Source: Paraburkholderia sp. UYCP14C (GTDB lineage: Bacteria; Pseudomonadota; Gammaproteobacteria; Burkholderiales; Burkholderiaceae). Taken from it: a stretch of 64,000 nucleotides of DNA. Shown piece by piece: positions 36,036-44,564 of this stretch (positions within the stretch are counted from its first letter, which is position 1; each line of letters begins with the position of its first letter). A model generated the notes under the pieces. The model saw only the letters and a list, made by a program, of their open reading frames with translations. It ran no database searches and had not been told where the DNA came from. The stretch is from the NCBI RefSeq assembly GCF_004197395.1, contig NZ_SELS01000005.1, forward strand, positions 218,228-282,227. The letters are read 5' to 3'. The translations under genes were made by a program, and so were the position numbers.

Positions 36036-36689
36036 CTAGGCGCGCTGCGCGGTCAGCAGCTTGATGCCGAGCGCGACGAACACGAGCCCGCTGCCGCGTT
36101 TGATCGCCGCGATCCAACGGCTGGCTCCGACGCGCTGATGGATACCGCGCACGCCGAGCGAATAAATGGTGTGAACGAGCGCGACGGTGACCGCGATCGT
36201 CAGATACATCACGATGAACTGCTCCGGCAGGCCGCGCTCGTGGTCGATGAATTGCGGCATGAACGCCGACAGAAAGATCATCGTCTTCGGATTGCTGCCC
36301 GACACCAGCAAGGCTTCGCGAAATACCTTGTTGCGGTCGAACGAATGGGCGGGCGATTCGACGGCCGCTGGCTGTGCGGGCTCGCTTGCCCGGGTTGCAT
36401 TGGTCTTGCCGCCGCGCAATTGCCTGATGCCGAGATACATCAAATAACCCGCGCCGAGCACTTTCATCGCGATGAACAGCGGCGGCAGCGCCGTCAATAC
36501 CGCGCCGACGCCGAGCGCCACGAGCGCGACGACGACGCCTTGCGCGAGCAGATTGCCGGCCACGCTCGCCGCCGCGCCGCGGTTTCCATAGCGGACCGAA
36601 TTGCGGATCACGAGCAGAACGTTCGGTCCCGGCGAAATGGTGGTGAGCAGATAGGCAGCGGCGAAAAGCAACCAGGTATGGAAGGACAT
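36036..36689 (-). CDS. LysE/RhtB-family amino-acid exporter
   Basis: A 217-residue inner-membrane exporter with six hydrophobic helices. The family signature near the start, ISPGPNVLLVIRNSVRYGNRGA, and the central loop followed by SGSNPKTMIFLSAFMPQFI are typical of RhtB/LysE proteins that export homoserine, threonine, lysine or similar compounds. The ribosome binding site is weak. It begins 86 bp after the remains of the amino-acid ABC ATPase gene. Confidence 0.85.
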   Translation of the reverse strand: MSFHTWLLFAAAYLLTTISPGPNVLLVIRNSVRYGNRGAAASVAGNLLAQGVVVALVALGVGAVLTALPPLFIAMKVLGAGYLMYLGIRQLRGGKTNATRASEPAQPAAVESPAHSFDRNKVFREALLVSGSNPKTMIFLSAFMPQFIDHERGLPEQFIVMYLTIAVTVALVHTIYSLGVRGIHQRVGASRWIAAIKRGSGLVFVALGIKLLTAQRA

Positions 36690-36774
36690 GGCAGGCCCAG
36701 CGGTGCGTTGTGATTGGAGTCCAACAGACCGACCATCATGCCACGGAAAAAATCGCCGCGACCGTCGCTGGCGG

Positions 36775-37004
36775 CTAATCGGTGCGCACTACCTGACACA
36801 GGAACTGCTTCAAACGCGCGCTTTGCGGCTGATCGAAAAAGGCGCGACCTTCATGCTGACCTCGCGCAGCACCTGGATCGCCCCGTACCATTTGCTCACG
36901 CGTTCCAGCGAGACGGCCTGCAAGGCCGCCGTGCGGAACGGCGGTTCGATGCTCGACGCCGCTTCCATCGCGCCATTGCCTCGGGTGTCGACGAGTGATG
37001 TCAT
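36775..37004 (-). pseudogene. Amino-acid ABC transporter ATPase gene with most of its coding sequence deleted
   Basis: The first 54 codons read MTSLVDTRGNGAMEAASS...VSLERVSKWYGAIQVLREVSMKVA, the normal start of a GlnQ/HisP-type ATPase. Then, instead of the Walker A region, the sequence jumps to what is recognisable in another frame as the C-terminal end (FFDQPQSARLKQFLCQVVRTD, stop 36775-36777). The in-frame reading stops early, at 36810. So about 170-190 codons, with Walker A, signature and Walker B, are gone, with the break near 36840-36852. Its ATG at 37004 overlaps the permease TGA (ATGA), showing it was the next gene of that operon. Confidence 0.85.
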
Positions 37005-37969
37005 CGCGCGGACCTTCTGAAGCGGCGTTCGATCCGCGACTGAATCACTTCGAGCACCATCGACAGCAGCCAGTAGATCACCGACGCGCTGATCAGCATC
37101 TCCATGTGACGGAATTCGCGCTGCCCCTCGGTGGTCGCGACATAGGTCAGTTCCCACACGCCGACGACGGACACCAGCGAGCTGTCCTTCAGCATCGCGA
37201 TGAACTGGTTGCCGGTCGGCGGAATGATCACGCGCAGCGCCTGCGGCAGAATCACCAGCCGCATCATCATGCCGTGGCTGAGACCGAGCGCGCGTGCGGC
37301 ATCCCACTGCCCTTTGGGAATGCTTTGAATGCCGGCGCGAAAGATCTCGGTCATATATGCCCCATAGCACAAAGACAACGCAGCCACGCCAGCGGGAATC
37401 GGATCGACGATATAGCCGAGCTGCGGCAGGCCGAGATACAGAATGAAGATCTGCATCAGCAACGGCAGACCACGAAACAGCGAGGTGTAGAACGTCGCGA
37501 TACCGATCGCGATCCCGTTCGACGAAAGCTTCGCGAGTGCGCCGATCAACGCGAGCACGAACGCGAGCGCGATCGAGATCGCCGAGATATAGAGCGTGGT
37601 GGTCGCGCCTTGCAGCACCAGATAGCCGATCTTGCGCTCGATGAATTCGAAGCTCAGATTGAACGTCGAGAAGAACAGCACGACCAGCAACGCGAGTTCG
37701 CACCACACGACGGCAACCTGCCAGCGCAGCGATAGCCTCAGCAACAGATAGCAATTGGCGACCAGCGCGGCAATCGCGACCGCGCCGCCCAGCAGCTTCT
37801 GCAATAAGGTCGCGTCGATGCCGAGCGCGGGCACACCGTGGTTGATGCCGGCGATCCAGTCCGGCGCGTGCTGCACCGCGAAGTATCCGCCGATCAGCAA
37901 CACGCCGAGCAAAACGAGAATCGGGCCCGGATTGCGTTTCTCGACGCCGTCAGCATCTTCTGCAAACAT
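37001..37969 (-). CDS. Amino-acid ABC transporter permease (HisM/GlnP type)
   Basis: Inner-membrane channel subunit of 322 residues. The N-terminal 100 residues have extra helices, and the core from TTTLYISAISIALAFVLALIGALAKLS onward is the polar amino-acid permease domain with the coupling motif EIFRAGIQSIPKGQWDAARALG and PPTGNQFIAMLKDSSLVSVVG. GGAGG lies before ATG 37969. The ATPase that should energise it is deleted next door, so the importer can work only with an ATPase from elsewhere. The FAD oxidoreductase and binding-protein genes lie upstream on the same strand. Confidence 0.9.
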   Translation of the reverse strand: MFAEDADGVEKRNPGPILVLLGVLLIGGYFAVQHAPDWIAGINHGVPALGIDATLLQKLLGGAVAIAALVANCYLLLRLSLRWQVAVVWCELALLVVLFFSTFNLSFEFIERKIGYLVLQGATTTLYISAISIALAFVLALIGALAKLSSNGIAIGIATFYTSLFRGLPLLMQIFILYLGLPQLGYIVDPIPAGVAALSLCYGAYMTEIFRAGIQSIPKGQWDAARALGLSHGMMMRLVILPQALRVIIPPTGNQFIAMLKDSSLVSVVGVWELTYVATTEGQREFRHMEMLISASVIYWLLSMVLEVIQSRIERRFRRSAR

Positions 37970-38030
37970 GTGTTCCTCCGTAGATTCGCTGCGCGCGCGA
38001 CGAACGGCGGGCGGTCGTGTTAAAGCCCGT

Positions 38031-39314
38031 TCACGCCGCGCGTTCGCGCATGAAATCCATCAGCTGGTAGTACCAATAGGTCAGTTGAACGGCCGCCGTG
38101 CCCGCTGGCCCTCCGTTCCATTCGAGGCCGAACGGCGCGAACAGACGATAGCGGTCGGTTTCGTTCGTGATGCCCTGGGCGATCAGCCTGCCGCCGACCG
38201 CCGTCGTATTCATGCCGTGGCCGCCGAAGCCCATGCAGTACCAGACGCCCGTATGTAGGCGGCCGATCAGCGGCATCAGATGCCTTGCATACGACATGCG
38301 TCCGGACCACGCGAGCGCGACCTTCAGCCCGGATAGCTGCGGATAGGTATCGACCATGCGACGGCGCAGCAACTCGGCCAGCCGGTCCGGCTCGGACTTG
38401 CGCGTCGTGATCATGCCGCCCCACAGAATGCGCTCGCCGCCGTCGACGAGCCGGTAATAGTCGCTCGCGCGACGGCTGTCACCGACCGACGCGCGCGTGC
38501 GAATCGCGGTTGCGATCAGATCCGGGGCCGGCTCGGTGACGAGCATATAGGTCGAAATCGGCAGATAGCTGCGCGCGAGTTGCGGCACCACGTTGCCCGT
38601 ATAGCCGCCGCACGTAAACACCACGTCGCGCGCCGTGACCGTGCCGCGCGCGGTCTTCAGCCGCTTGCTCGCCGACGAGCAATCGAGCGACAACACTTCG
38701 GAGTCTTCGAATACCTGGCCGCCTAGCCGCTCGACTTCCGCGACGAGAGCACGCGCGTAATTCAACGGATGAAAATGGAAGCCGCGTTCGTTATAGAGCG
38801 CGTGGCGATACTTGTCCGACACGAGCCACTCGCGAATCTCCTCGTGCGTCTTGAACGTGACGTCGTACTGAAACTCGTTGGCGAGCCACGCCTGCTGCGC
38901 CTGCATGTCGGCGGTGTTCTCGTGACGCGACACGCGCAGCACGCCATGCACGGGCTGCGCTTCATCGATGCCGAGTTGGCGGATATTGTCCGCGACGATA
39001 TCGACGCCCTCGATCGACATCCGGTAGATCGACTTCGCGTCCTCGACGCCGACGCGTTGCGCGATCCGCTCGAAGCTCGTCGAATAGCCGGGGCTCACCA
39101 CGCCGCCATTGCGGCCCGACGCGCCCCACGACACCCGCTGCGCTTCGAGAAGAATCACCGAGCGGCCACGGCGCAGCAATTCGAGCGCCGTCGTAATACC
39201 GGCCATGCCGGCGCCGACCACGCACACATCGGCTTGCAGCGAACCGCTTAGCGCCGCGCGCGGCTCGACGGTGCGCAGCGTGCGGGTGTAGTAGGTATCG
39301 AGGTAGGAAGCCAT
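38031..39314 (-). CDS. FAD-dependent oxidoreductase (DAO family, gamma-glutamylputrescine oxidase-like)
   Basis: A 427-residue flavoprotein. DVCVVGAGMAGITTALELLRRG is the FAD-binding Rossmann motif and LLEAQRVSWGASGRNGG the second flavin contact; the family C-terminus (GVWYCMGFGGHGMNTTAVGGRLIAQGI) is intact. Members oxidise amino acids, sarcosine or gamma-glutamyl polyamines to aldehydes or keto acids with release of ammonia and H2O2. Its position inside an amino-acid ABC operon suggests that it acts on the imported compound. A decamer tandem repeat separates it from the binding-protein gene. Confidence 0.85.
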   Translation of the reverse strand: MASYLDTYYTRTLRTVEPRAALSGSLQADVCVVGAGMAGITTALELLRRGRSVILLEAQRVSWGASGRNGGVVSPGYSTSFERIAQRVGVEDAKSIYRMSIEGVDIVADNIRQLGIDEAQPVHGVLRVSRHENTADMQAQQAWLANEFQYDVTFKTHEEIREWLVSDKYRHALYNERGFHFHPLNYARALVAEVERLGGQVFEDSEVLSLDCSSASKRLKTARGTVTARDVVFTCGGYTGNVVPQLARSYLPISTYMLVTEPAPDLIATAIRTRASVGDSRRASDYYRLVDGGERILWGGMITTRKSEPDRLAELLRRRMVDTYPQLSGLKVALAWSGRMSYARHLMPLIGRLHTGVWYCMGFGGHGMNTTAVGGRLIAQGITNETDRYRLFAPFGLEWNGGPAGTAAVQLTYWYYQLMDFMRERAA

Positions 39315-39340
39315 CTCGTGATGGAGTGCCGGTTTGTTGT

Positions 39341-39440
39341 TGGTGGCTACTGGTGGCTACTGGTGGCTACTGGTGGCTGCTGGTGGCTGCTGGTGGCTGC
39401 TGGTGGCTGCTGGTGGCTGCTGGTGGCTGCTGGTGGCTGC
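39341..39440. repeat. Perfect decamer tandem repeat, ten copies
   Basis: Ten head-to-tail 10-bp units: three of TGGTGGCTAC (39341-39370) followed by seven of TGGTGGCTGC (39371-39440), without any other deviation. It sits between the binding-protein stop (39488) and the oxidoreductase ATG (39314) on the operon's minus-strand transcript. As 10 is not a multiple of 3, it is not coding. Copy number is expected to vary by slippage and may change the spacing or translation of the oxidoreductase gene. Confidence 0.95.
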
Positions 39441-39487
39441 GCAGCGGGCGCGGCGGCGGTATGAACCGCCGCGTCCCGGGTTCGCGC

Positions 39488-40330
39488 TTATTGCTTCGTA
39501 TAGTCGTTGCCGAACCACTTCATGCTGAGTTTGGTCAGCGTGCCGTCCTGCTTCATCTGCGCGACGATGTCGCCGACTTTCTTGTCCCACTCGGCGTCAC
39601 CCTTGTCGGCGACGATCGCGAGCGGCTCGCGGAACGCAAAGTCGCCCGGAATGATCTTCACCGGATAGCCGTTCTTGATGGCGTTGAGCGCGGTCTGCAC
39701 CGGCGTCACGATGCCGTCGACGCGCTTGCCGTCGCCGAGGCGCAGATCGTCATAAGGCAGCATCGAGTCCGCATAGGTCTTGATCTCCTTCGGCGGCTGC
39801 GTCATGTACTGGAACGGTGGCACGTCCGGGCCGGCGATATTGAGGCGGTTGCGCACGTAGTCTTCCGACGTGGTGCCCGCCTCGACACCGATCACCTTGC
39901 CGTTCAGATCGGCACGCGTCTTCGCCTTCGAATCCTTGTTCACGACGAACACATACGGGCTGTAGTAATAGACCGCGGGGAAATCGAGCAACTCGGCGCG
40001 CGGCTTGGTCGGCGTAACGGAAAGCACGGACAGATCCCAGCGGCCGTGCCAGTGACCGCCGGTCATCAGACTGAATTGCGGCGTATCGAACGTGACTTTG
40101 ACGCCGAGTCGACGCGCGATTTCTTTCGCGACGTCGATATCGAAGCCGTCGAATTCGTGCTTGTCGTTCAGGAACGCTTGCGGCGGCCACTTGCCGCTCG
40201 TCGCGACCATCATCGTGCCGTTCTTCATCACGCGATCGAGCGTGGCGCCCGCGTGAGCGCTGAAGGCGGTCAAGGCAATGCCGGCGCCGAGTGTGAAGCC
40301 GAGCAGGCGGGTCAGGATGGACTTAGCCAT
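39488..40330 (-). CDS. Amino-acid ABC transporter periplasmic binding protein
   Basis: A 280-residue protein with a signal peptide (MAKSILTRLLGFTLGAGIALTAFSAHA). Mature part is of the SBP_bac_3 class: LDRVMKNGTMMVATSGKWPPQAFLNDKHEFDGFDIDVAKEIARRLG at the start and later the second-domain WFGNDYTKQ end. It binds a polar or cationic amino acid or related compound for the permease encoded downstream. GGAG lies nine bases before the ATG. First gene of the operon binding protein, oxidoreductase, permease, broken ATPase. Confidence 0.9.
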   Translation of the reverse strand: MAKSILTRLLGFTLGAGIALTAFSAHAGATLDRVMKNGTMMVATSGKWPPQAFLNDKHEFDGFDIDVAKEIARRLGVKVTFDTPQFSLMTGGHWHGRWDLSVLSVTPTKPRAELLDFPAVYYYSPYVFVVNKDSKAKTRADLNGKVIGVEAGTTSEDYVRNRLNIAGPDVPPFQYMTQPPKEIKTYADSMLPYDDLRLGDGKRVDGIVTPVQTALNAIKNGYPVKIIPGDFAFREPLAIVADKGDAEWDKKVGDIVAQMKQDGTLTKLSMKWFGNDYTKQ

Positions 40331-40617
40331 GGTGCGTGTCTCCGTTGTTTGTTTTACGTCGCACTTGCGTTCTTGTTCGCGGACCAGGCGCTTCCGGACT
40401 TCATCGCGACGGGTCCACGTTGGCGCGATCGATATTAAGTCGCCACAGAATCCCCTGCTATTGACAATTCGGCACCACCTGATTCCGAAAGCGCATCAAG
40501 TCGGGGCCCACGCGAAGCCTGTGCGCAACGCCACGCGGTGCGGGCCGGGCACGTCGCCTGCTACCGATCTTCGACGCACGTATGCGGGTTTCCGACAGGC
40601 AACCAGGGAGATCGATA

Positions 40618-41061
40618 ATGAAAGCGAAGAAGATCACATGCACGATCATGTGTGCGGCCACGCTCGCCGCAATATGCGCGGCGCCGGGCGCATGGGCGCA
40701 GGTCGCGGGACTGCAGCCGCTCGGCGGCACCACCGAGCAGACCAATGCGCTGCTCAAGGGCTGGAGCGTGCGGCGCGCGCTCGTCGACGAGCCGGTCTAC
40801 AACGATCTGAACGACAAGATCGGCAGCATCTATGACGTGATCATCGCGCCGGATCGCAAGGCGAGCTACGCGGTGGTGCAGGTGGGCGGCTTCCTCGGCA
40901 TGGGCAAGCACTACGTCGCGATTCCGGTCGATCACTTCCAGATTCGCGACGGCAATCTGTTCCTAGCGGGTGCCACCAAGGAGGCGCTGAAGTCGGTGCC
41001 GGAGTTCGAGTACAACAAGCTCGAGAAGGCGACGAAGCCGCGCAAGGTGTCGGCGGAATAA
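40618..41061 (+). CDS. Secreted PRC-barrel domain protein
   Basis: A 147-residue protein with a signal peptide ending AAPGAWAQ, and a PRC-barrel-like domain: GWSVRRALVDEPVYNDLNDKIGSIYDVII, KASYAVVQVGGFLGMGKHYVAIPVDHFQI. PRC-barrels are small beta folds of photosynthetic, stress and RNA-processing proteins; secreted ones in Burkholderia have no known function. A good ribosome binding site (AGGGAG) precedes the ATG. Divergent from the amino-acid binding-protein gene and convergent with the sugar-binding-protein gene. Confidence 0.75.
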   Translation: MKAKKITCTIMCAATLAAICAAPGAWAQVAGLQPLGGTTEQTNALLKGWSVRRALVDEPVYNDLNDKIGSIYDVIIAPDRKASYAVVQVGGFLGMGKHYVAIPVDHFQIRDGNLFLAGATKEALKSVPEFEYNKLEKATKPRKVSAE

Positions 41062-41110
41062 TGCGGTAATTCGACGAGGCGACGGCGGGCAGCGCGATAG
41101 CGCGGCCGCC

Positions 41111-42091
41111 TCAACGCTTCGTGGCCGTCACCAGTTGCAGCGGCGTCTCGATCACCTTCGACAACTCGCGCTGCTTGCGCTGCTCGGTCACCGCCTTCAG
41201 TGCGAAGTCGATGCCGAACACGGCCTGGCGATCGGCGAACTGGTTCATCGTCGCGACCACGCTGCCGTCGGCGAGCAGCGGCTTGATCGCATCGATCGCG
41301 TTGTAGCCGGTGACGTAGACGCCGCCCCCACGACCCGCGTCGCGAATCGCGTCGACCGCGCCCATCGCCATGTTGTCGTTGCCGCATAGCAGCGCGCGCA
41401 GCTGCGAATGCTCGGCGAGCATTTTCGTGGCCACGTCGCGGCCCTTGCCGTACTCCCAGTTGCCCGACTCGACCGCGACGACCTGCACGCTCGCGGCATC
41501 CATCGCGTCGCGGCTGCCGGCCGTGCGCTGCTGCGCATTGCTGCTCGCCGAGACGCCTTCGATGATGCCGACCTGATCGCCGGGCTTTAGCCACTTCGCC
41601 AGATAATCGCCGACCTGCTTCGCGCCGTTGCGATTGTTCGGCCCGACGAACGGCACCGAGATGCCGGCGGCCTCTTGCGCGGCGTCGTCGAGCGGGTTGT
41701 CGATCGTGATCGTGATGATGCCGGCCTTGATCGCGCGCGCGACCGCCGGGATCAGCGCCTTCGAGTCGGTCGGCGCGATCACGATCGCGTTCATCTTCGC
41801 CCTGATCATCTCGTCGACCATGCGGATCTGCGCGGCGGTGTCGGTCTGTTTGGCCGTGCCGCGAATCGTCAGGCTGAATTGCGACGAGAAGTGGTCCTGG
41901 TAATTGCGCGCGGCGTTGACCATCGAGACCGTGAACGGGTCCGACATCGATTTGACCACGAGCGCGATCTTCGGCTTCGTGCCGGGCAGCACTTCGGCGC
42001 GGGCCTGGTCCGCGAACAGCGCGACGCGGGTAAGGCCGGTTGCGGCCAGCGCGCCCGCGAGCAGCACGCGGCGGCGCATGTTCTGCGTCAT
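41111..42091 (-). CDS. Sugar-type ABC periplasmic binding protein, orphan
   Basis: A 326-residue protein with a twin-arginine-like signal (MRRRVLLAGALAATGLTRVALFADQARA). The mature part has the ribose/galactose-binding fold: KIALVVKSMSDPFTVSMVNAARNYQ, AIVIAPTDSKALIPAV and ITIDNPLDD. No permease or ATPase gene accompanies it. The only coupled neighbour is a leucine-rich-repeat protein kinase, whose TGA overlaps its ATG (ATGA). AAGGAG at 11 bases before the ATG supports a real start. It could sense a sugar or furnish a transporter encoded elsewhere. Confidence 0.85.
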   Translation of the reverse strand: MTQNMRRRVLLAGALAATGLTRVALFADQARAEVLPGTKPKIALVVKSMSDPFTVSMVNAARNYQDHFSSQFSLTIRGTAKQTDTAAQIRMVDEMIRAKMNAIVIAPTDSKALIPAVARAIKAGIITITIDNPLDDAAQEAAGISVPFVGPNNRNGAKQVGDYLAKWLKPGDQVGIIEGVSASSNAQQRTAGSRDAMDAASVQVVAVESGNWEYGKGRDVATKMLAEHSQLRALLCGNDNMAMGAVDAIRDAGRGGGVYVTGYNAIDAIKPLLADGSVVATMNQFADRQAVFGIDFALKAVTEQRKQRELSKVIETPLQLVTATKR

Positions 42092-43476
42092 GGCGAGACT
42101 CCTTCGCGGAGGGGCCGGTCGCGGAGATGCCCATCGATCGACGCGACGCTGACGGCGATTTCGTCGAACAGCGGACGGCTGTCGATGTCATCGCTCAGAC
42201 AACGCGTCTTCAATGCGGCGAGCTGCGCGGCGACGTCGGGTTGCGCGTCGAGTCCGGCGGGTGCATCACAACGCTCGAGCAACTCTTCGAGCAGACAGCC
42301 ATAGGCCCTCACTTCGAGCCGCTGCAACGCGATGCCGAGTTCGCGATCGCCGGCATCGTAAAACGACGCCGCGCCGAAATCGCCGAGCAGCGCGCGCCCC
42401 GCGCCGCCGTGCAGGATATTGTGCGCGTACAGATCGCCATGCATCACGCCGCGCCGATGCAGATGACTCGCGACGTTCGCGATGCCGCTCGCGATACCGA
42501 GCACCGTCGCAAGGTCGAAGCGCAAGTCGTCGCGATAGATGTCGCGCGTGCACGATGCGAGGCTCGGCGGACCGGCGAGATTGGCGAAGCGCGGATCGAT
42601 CAATCCCATCACCAGGCCATGCGTGTCCGACGGATGCCCGGTCACCTTGCCGAGCACGGGGATCAGGTTCGCGTGCTCGCCGCCGCGAATGCAAGCGGCC
42701 ATTTCGCAGTCGGGCAACCCGTCGCTCGTCACCGCGCCCTTGAACAGTTTGACGGCGACCTCGCGCGGCGCGGGCTCGGTGTCCGCGTGCAGCGTCGCGC
42801 GATGGATGACACCCGATGCGCCCTCGCCCAACCGCTGCTCGAGCCGCAACGCATCCCAGCGAATCCCGCTGATCGGTGTATCGACGAGCGCCGCCTGTTC
42901 GAGCGCCGCGTTGAACGGATTGCCCGCATAGGCGAGCCACGCAAGCCGCGGCAGACGCAGCAGCCACGCTGGCAATGCGTCGAAACGATTGGCCGCGAGC
43001 CGCAGCAATTCGAGCCGCGTGCATGCGGCCATTTCCTGGGGCAGCGCACGTAGCCGGTTGCCGGCGAGCATCAGCTTCTGCAGTTGCGTGCAGCGGCCGA
43101 GTTCCGCGGGCAAGCGTTCGATGTCGTTGTCGGTCAGTATCAGCCAACGCAGCAGCGGCGGCAGCGCGCTTGCCGGCACCTCGCGGATGCGATTCGCCTT
43201 GAAGCCGACCATGCTCAGCTGCGCGCATTCGCCGAGCACACCGGGCAGTTCGGTGAACGGGTTGTTGGACGCGAACAGAATGCGCAGTTTGCTCAGACGA
43301 GGCAGATCGTCGGGCAGCGTCGTCAGCGCGTTGTTCGACAGGTCAAGCACTTCGAGCGTATCGGCGAGATCGAAAATCTCGCGCGGAAATTCGCTCAGGC
43401 CGCACCCGAGTTTGAGTTCGCGCGCACCGGCCAGTTGCCCGGCCCGCAGTTGTTCAAGCGTCGTGGTCATAGTCAT
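42088..43476 (-). CDS. Leucine-rich-repeat protein kinase (eukaryote-like)
   Basis: About 462 residues. Residues 20-195 hold seven or eight bacterial-type leucine-rich repeats (LEVLDLSNNALTTLPDDLPRL, LRWLILTDNDIERLPAELG, LQKLMLAGNRLRALP and so on). A protein kinase domain follows: glycine loop LGEGASGVIHRATL, VAVKLFKG with the ATP-anchoring Lys, catalytic VMHGDLYAHNILH, LGDFGAAS with the Mg-binding DFG. All catalytic residues are present. No signal peptide or membrane helix is seen, so it should act in the cytoplasm. Start ATG 43476 or 43470. It is translationally coupled to the sugar-binding-protein gene downstream. Confidence 0.85.
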   Translation of the reverse strand: MTMTTTLEQLRAGQLAGARELKLGCGLSEFPREIFDLADTLEVLDLSNNALTTLPDDLPRLSKLRILFASNNPFTELPGVLGECAQLSMVGFKANRIREVPASALPPLLRWLILTDNDIERLPAELGRCTQLQKLMLAGNRLRALPQEMAACTRLELLRLAANRFDALPAWLLRLPRLAWLAYAGNPFNAALEQAALVDTPISGIRWDALRLEQRLGEGASGVIHRATLHADTEPAPREVAVKLFKGAVTSDGLPDCEMAACIRGGEHANLIPVLGKVTGHPSDTHGLVMGLIDPRFANLAGPPSLASCTRDIYRDDLRFDLATVLGIASGIANVASHLHRRGVMHGDLYAHNILHGGAGRALLGDFGAASFYDAGDRELGIALQRLEVRAYGCLLEELLERCDAPAGLDAQPDVAAQLAALKTRCLSDDIDSRPLFDEIAVSVASIDGHLRDRPLREGVSP

Positions 43477-43770
43477 GGGAAAGAAGATCGGGTAGCGCCC
43501 GCAGCGCGCCGTACCGCAGCTACCGATTTTACTGAGTCGAAGGTCATCGTGGGTTTCTCTGCGGTACAGTGACGTGATCGCCGCGAGGGTCACGAAGGTC
43601 GCGGCCATGTCGAATGCGAATGAGACAGCAACATCTGGAGAGCGTTCAGGCGACGCCCGCGACACATTATTGAACAACGGCGCAGCCTTCATGCCGCTTT
43701 CCGCGTCCGGTCGTTCAAGCGCCTCCGCCTCGCGAACCCTGCGCCTCCACCCTGTCAGGAGCCTGAGAAA

Positions 43771-44430
43771 GTGACGTACGCATACAAATTGATCGATTCG
43801 CCGGTCGGCCAGTTGAAGCTCGTGGCGAGAGACGAACGCCTTGCCGCGATTCTGTGGGAGCACGACAAGCCGAACCGAGTGCGGCTTGGCGAGATGAGCG
43901 AAGCGAACGAGCTGCCTGTGCTCGTCGAAACCGCGCGGCAATTGCGCGAGTACTTCGCGGGTACGCGGCAGGCCTTCGATCTGCCGCTCGACTTTCAGGG
44001 CACCGAGTTCCAGAAGCAGGTCTGGCACGCTCTGCTGACCATCCCGTTCGGTCAGACGCGCAGCTACTCGGAGATCGCGCAGCAGATCGGCAACCTCAAC
44101 GCGGTGCGCGCGGTGGGCGCGGCAAATGGCCGGAATCCGATTTCGATCGTCGCGCCGTGTCATCGCGTGATTGGCGCGTCGGGCGAGCTGACGGGATTCG
44201 CCGGCGGCCTCGCGAACAAGATGCTGCTGCTCTCGCTGGAGGCCGGACAGACATCGCTCGAAGCAGCCGCAAATGACGCGCAACGGCTCGCACCGCAGCG
44301 AGAAGCGACGCCAGCGACGCCAGCGACGCAAGCGACGCAAGCGACGCAATCGATTAAGAACGACATGCCCGCGAAACCAGCGCACCATCCGCCGAGTCGG
44401 GGAACGCAGGGCTCGCTCTTCGGCGGTTGA
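43771..44430 (+). CDS. ogt: Methylated-DNA--protein-cysteine methyltransferase
   Basis: Suicide DNA repair enzyme that moves the methyl group from O6-methylguanine to its own cysteine. The active site is C130 in IVAPCHRVIG, with the helix-turn-helix and arginine finger in IGNLNAVRAVGAANGRNP. The start is GTG at 43771 with CAGGAG upstream. Beyond the usual end (about residue 165) there is an extension of about 50 residues with a 9-bp tandem repeat (ATP/ATQ triplets) and a basic tail ending QGSLFGG. Divergent from the kinase gene. Confidence 0.9.
   Translation: MTYAYKLIDSPVGQLKLVARDERLAAILWEHDKPNRVRLGEMSEANELPVLVETARQLREYFAGTRQAFDLPLDFQGTEFQKQVWHALLTIPFGQTRSYSEIAQQIGNLNAVRAVGAANGRNPISIVAPCHRVIGASGELTGFAGGLANKMLLLSLEAGQTSLEAAANDAQRLAPQREATPATPATQATQATQSIKNDMPAKPAHHPPSRGTQGSLFGG
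44305..44349 (+). repeat. Nine-base tandem repeat in the ogt C-terminal extension
   Basis: Five copies: GCGACGCCA twice and GCGACGCAA three times. In frame they encode ATP, ATP, ATQ, ATQ, ATQ, so copy changes alter the length of the tail without shifting the frame. Confidence 0.9.
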
Positions 44431-44564
44431 AGCAACGCACACCCAGCACAACGCGCCACTCATCGGCCGTAATCGCCGATGCTTCGTCCGCGATCAACGC
44501 CATCGGCCGCGCATGCAACACCTATCCTTAAGATGCCCTTTGGGGTATCGAACAGGAGGCTCAC

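Noticed and set aside
39326-40438. Plus-strand frame of 370 residues including the decamer repeat (WWLLVAAGG type)
   Set aside because: Most of it is antisense to a well-formed binding-protein gene; the repeat part is not a multiple of three and has no reading-frame constraint.
43607-43774. Plus-strand 55-codon frame ending in a GTGA overlap with ogt
   Set aside because: The overlap is attractive, but there is no ribosome binding site, the composition is Ser/Ala/Arg-rich low-complexity and no family is recognised.
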